A stretch of 64,000 bases of DNA, from assembly GCF_016741775.1 (NCBI RefSeq), contig NZ_JAERRK010000029.1, forward strand, positions 1-64,000, written 5' to 3'. Source of the DNA: Streptomyces actinomycinicus (lineage in GTDB: Bacteria > Actinomycetota > Actinomycetes > Streptomycetales > Streptomycetaceae). Below are positions 33,162 to 40,998 of the stretch, piece by piece. The number at the start of each line of letters is the position of its first letter. Position 1 is the first letter of the stretch. Both the position numbers and the translations under genes were made by a program. The notes under the pieces were generated by a model, which saw only the letters and a program-made list of their open reading frames with translations, did no database searches and was not told the DNA's origin.

Positions 33162-33502
33162 GAGCGGACGACGGCCGTGTGCCGGGTGCGGGTGCGTGGT
33201 GGCCGGTCGCGCAGTTCCCCGCGCCCCCTGCGGGGCCCGTCTGTCGTTCGTTGGCTGCGGGTGCGTGGTGGCCGGTCGCGCAGTTCCCCGCGCCCCCTGC
33301 GGGGCCCGTCTGTCGTTCGTTGGCTGCGGGTGCGTTGTGGTTGGTCGCGCAGTTCCCCGCGCCCCTTGCGGGGTCCGTCTGTCGTTCGTTGGCTGCGGGT
33401 GCGTTGTGGTTGGTCGCGCAGTTCCCCGCGCCCCTTGCGGGGCCCGTCTGTCGTTCGTTGGCTGCGGGTGTGTTGTCGGGGAGGCGCGGCGCTCGGCGGG
33501 TG
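33162..33502. other. Gene-free region occupied by a 69-bp repeat array
   Basis: The 341 bp between the methyltransferase and the cobU fusion hold almost only the tandem array at 33192-33470. Open readings run through it because 69 is divisible by three, but none has gene-like composition or homology. Confidence 0.7.
33192..33470. repeat. 69-bp tandem array of the dispersed GC-rich element, four units
   Basis: Units start GTGCGTGGTGGCCGGTCGCG at 33192, 33261, 33330 and 33399, with a truncated fifth at 33468. Each has a core GCGCAGTTCCCCGCGCCCC followed by a CCCCGC/GCGGGG mini-hairpin, and ends GTTCGTTGGCTGCGG. The first two and the last two units are more alike, suggesting stepwise duplication. 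Confidence 0.9.
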
Positions 33503-34705
33503 TCAGCCTCGCAGCGGCAGTGCCTGGCCGGCCACCACCAGGAGTACCTGTTCGCATTCGGCCGCGAAGCCCGCGTTCAGGCGGCCCAGTTCGTCCCGGT
33601 ACCGTCGGCCGGAGGCCGTCGCCGGAACGATTCCCGAGCCGACCTCGTTGGACACCGCCACGACGGTCCGCCGGGCCGCGCGCACCGCATCCGTCAGCTC
33701 GCGCACCCGCTCCCGCAGGGCCTTCTCGCCGCCGCCCGCCCATTCCGCGTCGTCCCACGCCCCGACCGAGTCCATCACGTCCGTCAGCCACAGCGACAGA
33801 CAGTCGATCAGCAGCGGCGGGCCCTCCTCGCCCAGCAGCGGCACCAGATCCGTCGTCTCCGTCGTACGCCATGACCCCGGCCGCCGCTCCCGGTGCGCCG
33901 CCACCCGCGCCGCCCACTCGCCGTCCCCGTTGCGCGTGCCGCCGGTCGCCACGTACAGCACCTCCGGGAAGGACTCCAGCCGCCGCTCCGCCTCCACCGA
34001 CTTGCCCGAGCGCGCCCCGCCCAGCACCAGCGTCCGGCGCGGCACGTCCGGCACATCCTCGTACACCCCGGTCACCAGCGTCGTACCGTCCGGCACCGCC
34101 CGCGCCCCGGCCGCCGCGAGCCGGCGCCGCAACTCGGGTCCCGGCGGCACGTCGTGGTCCAGGTGGACGGCGACGACGTCCGTCGTGGGGCCCGCCGAGC
34201 CCACCGCACGGAGCCGGGCGAGCGCGTCCGGGCGGCCCACCACGTCCGCGAGGACCAGGTCGTAGGAGTCCGCCGTCGCCTCCTCCAGACCGGCCGGCGC
34301 CCCGCCCGGCGGCAGATACAGCAGCCGCTGCCCGTCCGGCCCGGTCACCGCGTACCCGGTGCCGCCCGCGTCCATCGCCACGGCCCGCACCCGATGCCCC
34401 GTCAGCAGCGCCAACTCCCGTCCGTCCGGTACCCGGCCGGGGTGCGGCAGCCCCGCCGGCACCTCCACCGCCGGGCCGTCGTGCGGATGCGACAGCAGCA
34501 CCTGCCGTACCCCGCCCAGTGAACGCCCGGCCCGGGCCGCGGCGAACGCCGCCCCCGGCGTCAGGTCCAGCAGCAGCGAGCCGTCCACGAGCACCGCGGT
34601 CGCGGCCCGGGCGTCCGGCCCGAGCGCGGTCGCACAGGCGGCACAGGGACAGTCGGGGCGGGGCAGCCCCAGCGGGGCACCGGTACCGAGCAGAGTTGCT
34701 TCCAC
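33503..34705 (-). CDS. cobU: Fusion of degenerate MBL-fold domain and CobU kinase/guanylyltransferase
   Basis: The 400-aa protein is bipartite. Residues 224-400 are CobU: P-loop LVLGGARSGKS (229-236), a LYVATGG strand, LIDCLSLWL and VSNEVGSGIVP. It phosphorylates adenosylcobinamide and adds GMP. Residues 1-215 resemble a metallo-beta-lactamase fold (TLLGTGAPLGLPRPDCPCAAC; LLLDLTPGAAFAA; VLLSHPHDGP). In the HxHxDH site only the first two His remain, with Gly and Pro replacing Asp and His, so hydrolase activity is doubtful. GTG 34705 is chosen because homology starts at EATLLGTG; a GTG at 34726 is also in frame. Confidence 0.82.
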   Translation of the reverse strand: MEATLLGTGAPLGLPRPDCPCAACATALGPDARAATAVLVDGSLLLDLTPGAAFAAARAGRSLGGVRQVLLSHPHDGPAVEVPAGLPHPGRVPDGRELALLTGHRVRAVAMDAGGTGYAVTGPDGQRLLYLPPGGAPAGLEEATADSYDLVLADVVGRPDALARLRAVGSAGPTTDVVAVHLDHDVPPGPELRRRLAAAGARAVPDGTTLVTGVYEDVPDVPRRTLVLGGARSGKSVEAERRLESFPEVLYVATGGTRNGDGEWAARVAAHRERRPGSWRTTETTDLVPLLGEEGPPLLIDCLSLWLTDVMDSVGAWDDAEWAGGGEKALRERVRELTDAVRAARRTVVAVSNEVGSGIVPATASGRRYRDELGRLNAGFAAECEQVLLVVAGQALPLRG

Positions 34706-34873
34706 GCACCGATTCTCACCCGCCACCGCAGCTCTCGCCCCACCGGCGGCCCCTGAGGGGCGTCGACGGGGCCCCGCCGCCCCCGTGGACGCGCAGATGA
34801 TCCAGGTCCTCTAACGGCCGACCCGGTGGAGCGAATACGCTGCCCGGCAGGTGTTGGATCAAAGGAGGCCCAC

Positions 34874-35083
34874 ATGACGGCATGGAAGTGGCGGTTCGAG
34901 AAGGCCGACGGGACGGAGGTCCAGCCTGCGGTGCTGCCCGAGGAGTTCACCACGCAGGGGGACGCCGAGTCCTGGATCGGCGAGAACTGGAAGGAACTGC
35001 GGGAGGGCGGGGCCGACCAGGTGCGGCTGTTCGAGGAGACCGACGAGATCTACGGCCCGATGAGCCTGCACGCCGACGCGTGA
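34874..35083 (+). CDS. Small conserved hypothetical protein
   Basis: A 69-aa acidic protein (TAWKWRFEKADGTEVQPAVL ... SWIGENWKELREGG) preceded by an excellent AAAGGAGG box eight bases before the ATG. That box fixes the start. Aromatic and acidic residues alternate as in small beta-rich cytoplasmic proteins. It has no signal peptide and no recognised family. It stands alone between cobU and the HtrA-like gene. Confidence 0.75.
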   Translation: MTAWKWRFEKADGTEVQPAVLPEEFTTQGDAESWIGENWKELREGGADQVRLFEETDEIYGPMSLHADA

Positions 35084-35121
35084 TCCCGACCCGGGCGGGG
35101 GCGTGAGGAGGGGTTCCCTCC

Positions 35122-36195
35122 TCACTGCTCGCCCAGCGTCACCTCGGTCTTCCTCTCGTCGCCCTCGCGCTCGAACGTCACCGAGGTCCGCTGTCCCGGC
35201 TTCTGGGCCGCCAGTGCCTCGGAGAGCGAGGTGATGGTGGTGATGGGCTCGTCGCCGACGGCGGTGATGATGTCGCCGGCCTGCAGGCCCGCCTTGTCCG
35301 CCGCGCCGCCGGGAACGACGCTGACCACCGCCACGCCGGCCGGCCGGTACTGGTCGTCCACGACCGTCCGGGCGGTGATGCCGAGGGCCGCCCGCCCGGA
35401 GTCGACGACCTTGCCCTCCCTGATGATCTGGTCGGCGACCGTCCGCACCATGGACGCGGGGATCGCGAAGCCGATGCCGGGCGCCGCGCTGCCGCCGAAG
35501 CTCGGGTCGGCCGCGGCGAGCGTCGGGATGCCGATCACCTGACCGTCCAGGTCGACCAGGGCGCCGCCGCTGTTGCCGGGGTTGATGTCGGCCGAGGTCT
35601 GCACCATGTTCGCGATCGTCGCGCCCGTGCCGCCGCCCTCGTCGCCCTCGCTGACGGTCCGTCCGGTAGCCGAGACGATGCCCTGGGTCACGCTGGACGA
35701 CAGCCCGAGCGGCGACCCCATGGCCAGCACGATCTTGCCGACCTCCACCTTGTCGGAGTCCCCGAACACGGCCGGCCTCAGACCGGCCGGGATCCGGTTC
35801 AGCCTGATCACGGCGAGATCCTGCTCGGGGTAGGAGTAGACCAGGCTCGCGGTGAGCGGCTCCTCACTGTTGGCCGTGGTCACCTGGAAGGTCTTCTCCG
35901 TCCCGACCACGTGCGCGTTGGTGACGATGTGCCCCTTGTCGTCGTACACCACCCCCGAGCCGAGGTCGTGCCGCCCCTGGATCTGCACGACCGACGGAAG
36001 GACCTCCTTGATGACCCTGCGGAACCGTTGCTCCAGGTCCTCCGCGGACATGGGTGCCGCCGCCCGCGTGGCCGCCGCGGTGTCCTCACCGGCCCCGGCG
36101 GCGGGACCGGTGCAACCGCCTGCCAGAGCCGCGCAGCACACCAGCGCGACACACACGACGGCCGTCCGCAGGGCACGGGTACGGGAAGCGTCCAT
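35122..36195 (-). CDS. HtrA/DegP-like lipoprotein serine protease with PDZ domain
   Basis: The 357-aa protein has a lipoprotein signal (lipobox LAGGC, Cys28), a trypsin-like domain and a C-terminal PDZ domain (GVAVVSVVPGGAADKAGLQA GD-type ligand loop). The triad residues appear in IVTNAHVVG (His), EQDLAVIRL (Asp) and NPGNSGGAL (Ser). Predicted to be a membrane-tethered extracellular quality-control protease. It lies 57 bp downstream of the methyltransferase gene on the same strand and may be cotranscribed. Confidence 0.9.
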   Translation of the reverse strand: MDASRTRALRTAVVCVALVCCAALAGGCTGPAAGAGEDTAAATRAAAPMSAEDLEQRFRRVIKEVLPSVVQIQGRHDLGSGVVYDDKGHIVTNAHVVGTEKTFQVTTANSEEPLTASLVYSYPEQDLAVIRLNRIPAGLRPAVFGDSDKVEVGKIVLAMGSPLGLSSSVTQGIVSATGRTVSEGDEGGGTGATIANMVQTSADINPGNSGGALVDLDGQVIGIPTLAAADPSFGGSAAPGIGFAIPASMVRTVADQIIREGKVVDSGRAALGITARTVVDDQYRPAGVAVVSVVPGGAADKAGLQAGDIITAVGDEPITTITSLSEALAAQKPGQRTSVTFEREGDERKTEVTLGEQ

Positions 36196-36252
36196 GCCCC
36201 GAGTCTCGCCGTGCGGTGATCACGCGGCGCGTGCTGTTGCCCCGAACGGGCC

Positions 36253-37077
36253 TCAGCCCCGCACGCCGCACAGATGCAGCAGCGCCGCCACCCCGCGGTA
36301 GGGATCCGTGCGGCCGGCCCGCTCCTCGGCCGCCAGCAGCGTCTCCAGGTCGTCCGGGACCGCCGCGTCGTCAGCCGCCGTGTCCGTGAAGACCTGGACG
36401 CCGTACCAGGCGTGCAGGGGGGCCGCGATGCCGTCGAGCGTGGCGGCGAGCGCCGGCAGCCGGTCGGCGCGGACGTCGGGACCGACACGGACGGGTGTCC
36501 CGCCGCTCGGGCCGGTCCGGGCGTGGGGAAGGCAGGCGCTGGTGTCGAGGGCGGCCAGGGCGCCCGCCCAGTCACCGGACAGTCCCGGGCGCATGGCGAG
36601 CGCGTCGCCGTTGCGGACCAGCAGGGAGAGGAGGCCACCAGGGGCCAGCATCCGCGCCAGGCCCGCCACCAGCGGGTCGGGCTCCTCCACGTACATCAGG
36701 ACGCCGTGGCACAGCACCACGTCGAAGCTGCCCGGCAGGAAGTGCACGCCGGTGTCACGCCCGTCGCTCTGCACCAGCCGCACCCGGTCCCGGATGCCTT
36801 CCGGCTCCCGGGCCAGCGCCTCCCGGGCGGCGGTGAGCATGGCCGTGTCCTGCTCGACCCCGGTCACCTGGTGGCCGAGCCGGGCCAGCCGCAGCGCCTG
36901 CGTGCCCCGGCCCATCCCCACGTCGAGCACCCGCAGCCGCTGCCCGACCGGGAACCGCCCGGCCATCTGCTCGTCCAGCTGCCGGGCGACCAGCTCCTGC
37001 CGTACGACATCGCGGAGCCCGCCCGGCGCGGTCAGCCGGTCATCGGCCGCATTCCCGGTGAAGGAGTCTGCGCTCAG
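36253..37077 (-). CDS. SAM-dependent methyltransferase, probable CTG start
   Basis: The 274-aa protein has the class I methyltransferase motif I (LRVLDVGMGRGTQALRLARL) and a motif IV region (GSFDVVLCHGVLMYVEEPDP). Substrate unknown. Homology-like sequence begins about SFTGNAADDRLTAPGGLRDV, yet no ATG or GTG exists there in frame. A CTG at 37077 overlaps the upstream stop as CTGA and has a GGAGAG box five bases before it, so translation probably starts at CTG by coupling. The nearest upstream canonical start (37263) lies deep inside the DUF3043 gene; the nearest internal ATG would remove part of the fold. Confidence 0.78.
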   Translation of the reverse strand: MSADSFTGNAADDRLTAPGGLRDVVRQELVARQLDEQMAGRFPVGQRLRVLDVGMGRGTQALRLARLGHQVTGVEQDTAMLTAAREALAREPEGIRDRVRLVQSDGRDTGVHFLPGSFDVVLCHGVLMYVEEPDPLVAGLARMLAPGGLLSLLVRNGDALAMRPGLSGDWAGALAALDTSACLPHARTGPSGGTPVRVGPDVRADRLPALAATLDGIAAPLHAWYGVQVFTDTAADDAAVPDDLETLLAAEERAGRTDPYRGVAALLHLCGVRG

Positions 37078-37673
37078 GGCCGCTCTCCGCGCTTGACCTG
37101 CGGCTTCGGCAGCCGGAGCCGGCGCATCTGCAGGGAGCGCATCAGGGCGTAGGCGACCGCGCCACGCGTCTTCTCGCCCGGGAACCGCTCGGCGAGCCGC
37201 TTCTTCAGCCGGAAGCCGCTGACCGCCGAGTCCAGCACGATCAGCACGATCACGACCAGCCACAGCAGCAGCGCCACGCTCTGGACGCTCGACACCCGCA
37301 CCACGCTCAGCACGAGGATCACCACGGCGAGCGGCAGGAAGAACTCCGCCACGTTGTACCGCGAGTCCACCCAGTCCCGGGCGAACCGGCGGACCGGACC
37401 CCGGTCGCGGGCCGGCAGGTACCGCTCGACACCGCCGGCCAGCGCCTGGCGCTGCCGCTCCAGCGCCTGCCGCCGCTCCTCGCGCTGGCGCTTGGCGGCC
37501 TCCTTGCGGGTCGTCGGCGTGTTGGCGACGCTGCGGCGCTGGGACTGGGCCTCACTGCGCTTGGGCGTGGGCCGGCCCTTGGGGGCCTGCGGGTCACGGG
37601 TCTGCTTGGAGAAGTTCACCGGCGCCTTGTCGGCGGTCGGGGCCTTCTCTTCCTTGGCACGGCTACGGAACAC
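37074..37673 (-). CDS. DUF3043 membrane protein
   Basis: The 199-aa protein has a highly charged N-terminal half (FRSRAKEEKAPTADKAPVNF ... KRQREERRQALERQRQAL, a likely coiled or disordered segment). Two adjacent membrane helices follow (AEFFLPLAVVILVLSVVRV and ALLLWLVVIVLIVLDSAV), then a basic tail. This is the DUF3043 architecture, conserved in actinobacteria without known function. The GTG at 37673 is chosen because the family starts FRSR. Its stop overlaps the CTG start of the next gene. Confidence 0.8.
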   Translation of the reverse strand: MFRSRAKEEKAPTADKAPVNFSKQTRDPQAPKGRPTPKRSEAQSQRRSVANTPTTRKEAAKRQREERRQALERQRQALAGGVERYLPARDRGPVRRFARDWVDSRYNVAEFFLPLAVVILVLSVVRVSSVQSVALLLWLVVIVLIVLDSAVSGFRLKKRLAERFPGEKTRGAVAYALMRSLQMRRLRLPKPQVKRGERP

Positions 37674-37967
37674 AAAACCCAAGGGTACGGGCTGCACCCG
37701 CCCGGACCCCAGTCCGGTGGGGAACGATCCGGCAACACCGGGCGTCTCCAGTGGAACAGGGAGGGTGTTTCCCGGCGGGGCCCGGCCGGGGGCCGCGGGG
37801 CCTGGTGGGATCACCTACTCCTTACGCCGGAGCGACAGGACCCGCAGTCGTCCTCGGGGATGAGCGCATCGCCCCGCGAACGGTGCGGTAATGGAGGCAG
37901 GGCCCGTACTGTGGGTCCTGTCGCAGGATGTGAGCTGGAGTCCGTCAGAAGGGGGCGCGCGAAGCCC

Positions 37968-38759
37968 ATGAGCGGTGTCATGAAGCGTATGGGGATGATC
38001 TTCCGCGCGAAGGCGAACAAGGCCCTTGACCGGGCCGAGGACCCGCGCGAAACCCTCGATTACTCCTACCAGAAGCAGCTGGAGCTGCTGCAGAAGGTGC
38101 GGCGCGGTGTCGCCGACGTGGCGACCAGCCGCAAGCGCCTGGAACTCCAGCTCAACCAGCTGCAGCAGCAGTCCTCCAAGCTCGAGGACCAGGGCCGCAA
38201 GGCGCTCGCGCTCGGCCGGGAGGACCTGGCCCGCGAGGCGCTGTCCCGGCGCGCCGCCCTCCAGCAGCAGGTGACGGACCTCGAGACGCAGCACGCGACC
38301 CTGCAGGGCGAGGAGGAGAAGCTCACCCTCGCGGCCCAGCGCCTCCAGGCCAAGGTGGACGCCTTCCGGACGAAGAAGGAGACCATCAAGGCCACCTACA
38401 CCGCCGCCCAGGCCCAGACCCGCATCGGCGAGGCCTTCTCCGGCATCTCCGAGGAGATGGGCGACGTCGGCCTGGCCATCCAGCGCGCCGAGGACAAGAC
38501 CGCCCAGCTCCAGGCCCGGGCCGGCGCCATCGACGAGCTGCTCGCCTCCGGCGCCCTCGACGACCAGTCCGGCATGCACAAGGACGACATCCAGGCCGAG
38601 CTGGACCGGCTGTCCGGTGGTACGGATGTAGAGCTGGAACTGCAGCGCATGAAGGCCGAGCTGGCCGGAGGCTCCCCGCAGCAGGCCATCGAGGGCGGCA
38701 CCGGCCAGGGGCAGTCCCAGCAGCAGCCGCAGGACACCCCGCGCTTCGACAAGCAGTAG
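37968..38759 (+). CDS. pspA: PspA/IM30 phage-shock protein
   Basis: The 263-aa protein begins with the amphipathic membrane-binding helix (SGVMKRMGMIFRAKANKALD). Long coiled-coil helices typical of PspA/Vipp1 (ESCRT-III-like) proteins follow through residue 225, then a Gln/Gly-rich tail. It polymerises on damaged membranes and protects against envelope stress. ATG at 37968 follows a GAAGGGGG sequence. The next gene, 34 bp on, encodes the actinobacterial partner PspAA. Confidence 0.9.
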   Translation: MSGVMKRMGMIFRAKANKALDRAEDPRETLDYSYQKQLELLQKVRRGVADVATSRKRLELQLNQLQQQSSKLEDQGRKALALGREDLAREALSRRAALQQQVTDLETQHATLQGEEEKLTLAAQRLQAKVDAFRTKKETIKATYTAAQAQTRIGEAFSGISEEMGDVGLAIQRAEDKTAQLQARAGAIDELLASGALDDQSGMHKDDIQAELDRLSGGTDVELELQRMKAELAGGSPQQAIEGGTGQGQSQQQPQDTPRFDKQ

Positions 38760-38793
38760 GGCGGCGCCGGGACCCCGAGCCGAGGAGGCCGAC

Positions 38794-39072
38794 GTGATCG
38801 TACGGATCATGGGGGAGGGCCAGGTGAGGCTGGACGACGTCCACCTCACCGAGCTGAACAAGCTGGACGACGAGCTGCTCATGGAGATGGAGAGCGGCGA
38901 CGAGGAGGGCTTCCGCCGCACGCTCGGCGCCCTCCTCGAATCCGTCCGCCGGCTCGGCACCCCGCTGCCGGACGAGGCCCTGGAACCCTCGGAACTGATC
39001 CTCCCGGCCCCGGACGCGTCGCTGACCGAGGTCAGGGAGCTGCTCGGCGACGACGGGCTGATCCCGGGCTGA
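38794..39072 (+). CDS. pspAA: PspA-associated protein PspAA
   Basis: A 92-aa acidic protein starting IVRIMGEGQVRLDDVHLTEL, the form of the actinobacterial PspAA family encoded directly after pspA. It is probably a soluble regulator or partner of the PspA scaffold. The GTG start has a GAGGAGG box. It is cotranscribed with pspA by position. Confidence 0.85.
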   Translation: MIVRIMGEGQVRLDDVHLTELNKLDDELLMEMESGDEEGFRRTLGALLESVRRLGTPLPDEALEPSELILPAPDASLTEVRELLGDDGLIPG

Positions 39073-39133
39073 TCCCGGGATGATCCCGAGCCGGGTCCGG
39101 GCCGGTCCCGCCGGGCCGGCCTGCGGCGCCGGG

Positions 39134-40504
39134 TCAGCGCAGGGTGAACCAGGTGGAGCGGGACTTCTGCCACTCCGGGTGGGTGAGGTCCTTCGCCTCG
39201 ACGCCGTCGCCGTACAGATCGGCGGAACCGTCGTCGGTGATCAGCTGCACCCGGGCGCCGGCGGCGGTCGGATCGGGCACGGACACCACGGACTCCCAGC
39301 CACCCGCATCCGCCGTCGGCAGGTCCAGCACCTTCACCGGCCGGTGTCCGGCGACGCCGTCCCAGGAGTAGAGGGCGTACGGGTCGCTGTTGTCGTCGGC
39401 GGCCCAGGACCCGGCCACGATCAGGAACTGCCCCTGGTCGTTGCGGCGCAGATCGCGTACGGCGAGACCGCCGAGGTCCAGCTCGATCGGCGTGCCGAAG
39501 ACCGCCTTGGTGCCACGCGCCACCTGGTCCATGTTCGTGACCGGCACGATCAGTGCCTTCCCGCCGTTCTGCGGCGGCACCAGCGGGGCGCGGAAGCCGA
39601 CGTAGGCGGTGGTGGTGGAGCCGGGGGCGAACTCGAGCCCCTCGACGTTGAAGCCGTCGATCTGCTTCGGGACCTGCCCGGCGGCCGTCCCGGCGGCGAA
39701 GCCGTAGCGGTCGCCGTTGGCCTCGTCCCAGGCCACCAGGTCGTCGCGGAGCCGGTGCCCGGCGGTGCCGAAGGACAGCTGGGTGGCGGCGCCCGCACCG
39801 GAGAGGGTCGTGGTGAACACGGTGTTGCGGTCCGGCTTGTACTCGCCGTCCTTGTTGTTGCCCAGTGAGCCCGTCCAGTAGACCGTGTTGCCGACGCGAG
39901 CCGCCCCCTCGATGTCGACCTCCTTGTCCGCGCCCAGCGCGGCGTCGAGGTCCCAGCCGCGTACCGGCGCGCCGGAGGCGGAGCCGTCGTACAGGCGCAG
40001 GGTGTTGTCCTCGTCGTTGGCGACGAGGACGTACCCGCCGCCGGCGTCCACCGCCGCCGAGGCGTCCGAGGCGCCGGTCAGGTAGCGGGCGTCGGGGCTG
40101 TGCTGGACGGCCGGGGAGGCCGCGTAGTGCAGGGTCGTGGTGGCCGTCCTGCCGCCCAGGCCGGTGACCTTCAGGGTGAGGTCGGTGTAGCCGCGGGCCT
40201 GCGCGGTGACGGCGACGGTGCGGGCGGTGCCGGTGCCGGTGACGTGGACGTCGGTGGTGCCGGCCACCGTGGTGCGGCTGCTCCTGGTCGCGGTGACCGT
40301 CAGCGCGGAGGCGTCGGCGCCGCTCTGGGCGACGGTCACGGCGACGGTGGGGTCGCCGGTGCCGCCGACGGCGCCGGACAGGTAGGCGGCCGACAGCTTG
40401 ATCGTCGGGGTGCCGTAGGTGACGGCCCGCGCGGTGCCGGGCAGGGCCGAGGCCGACAGGAGGGTGAGAGCGGCGACGCACCAGAGCGGTGAGCGGGGGC
40501 GCAT
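39134..40504 (-). CDS. Secreted DUF3616-like beta-propeller protein
   Basis: The 456-aa precursor has a signal peptide (cleavage near residue 27, GTARA). An Ig/cadherin-like beta domain covers about 28-130 (VTVTATRSSRTTVAG). A propeller-like C-terminal region contains EVDIEGAARVGNTVYWTGSL and NVEGLEFAPGSTTTAYVGFR, the repeats typical of DUF3616. Predicted extracellular; no enzymatic residues can be assigned. An AAAGG box precedes the ATG. It is convergent with pspAA. Confidence 0.75.
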   Translation of the reverse strand: MRPRSPLWCVAALTLLSASALPGTARAVTYGTPTIKLSAAYLSGAVGGTGDPTVAVTVAQSGADASALTVTATRSSRTTVAGTTDVHVTGTGTARTVAVTAQARGYTDLTLKVTGLGGRTATTTLHYAASPAVQHSPDARYLTGASDASAAVDAGGGYVLVANDEDNTLRLYDGSASGAPVRGWDLDAALGADKEVDIEGAARVGNTVYWTGSLGNNKDGEYKPDRNTVFTTTLSGAGAATQLSFGTAGHRLRDDLVAWDEANGDRYGFAAGTAAGQVPKQIDGFNVEGLEFAPGSTTTAYVGFRAPLVPPQNGGKALIVPVTNMDQVARGTKAVFGTPIELDLGGLAVRDLRRNDQGQFLIVAGSWAADDNSDPYALYSWDGVAGHRPVKVLDLPTADAGGWESVVSVPDPTAAGARVQLITDDGSADLYGDGVEAKDLTHPEWQKSRSTWFTLR

Positions 40505-40998
40505 GGAGTGCCTTTCGTCGACGGTTGCATGCCGAGGAGGAGGCTGAGCAGTTCCGGCCAACTCCGCGCGACACCTGACGGGCCGTCGGCCGACGAGTCG
40601 CCCAACAGCTCGGTGGGACGCCGTTCCGGCACGTGCGGGTGCGTGGTCGCCGGCCGCGCCGTCCCCCTGCTTCTTGGGTGCGCCGTTTTCGGCTTGCGGG
40701 TGCGTGGTGGTTCGTCGCGCAGCTCCCCCCGCGCCCCTTGGGTGCGCCGTCTTCGGCTTGCGGGTGCGTGGTGGCCGGTCGCGCAGTCCCCCTGCTTCTT
40801 GGGTGCGCCGTTTTCGGCTTGCGGGTGCGTGGTGGTTCGTCGCGCAGTTCCCCGCGCCCCTTGGGTGCGCCGTTGTCGGCTTGCGGGTGCGTGGTGGCTC
40901 GTCGCGTAGTTCCCCGCACCCCCCTGGGGGGCTTCGGTCGTCTTTCCTCGTGCTCCTTCGGGGTCCGGGCTGCCCGGGGGAACCGTACTGTTCTGGTC
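40505..40998. other. Gene-free region with second repeat array
   Basis: The 494 bp between the divergent DUF3616 and histidine-kinase genes hold the array at 40639-40930 and both promoters. Long open readings cross the array but are low-complexity repeat translations. The kinase start has only about 60 bp of unique sequence ahead of it. Confidence 0.7.
40639..40930. repeat. Tandem array of dispersed GC-rich element, 61-64 bp units
   Basis: Units begin GTGCGTGG at 40639, 40700, 40764, 40825 and 40887. The core GCGCAGTTCCCCGCGCCCC is shared with the 69-bp array, but the spacer is different (TTGGGTGCGCCGTTTTCGGC). Unit length varies because the core has small deletions in alternate copies. Confidence 0.88.

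Noticed and set aside
33094..34800. Plus-strand readings through the 69-bp array and opposite cobU
   Set aside because: They stay open only because 69 is divisible by three; the protein is a repeat of CVVAGRAVPRAPCGARLSF and then antisense cobU.
40505..40998. Possible small genes in the long gap before the histidine kinase
   Set aside because: All readings consist of repeat units; no ribosome-binding site or non-repeat segment supports a gene.
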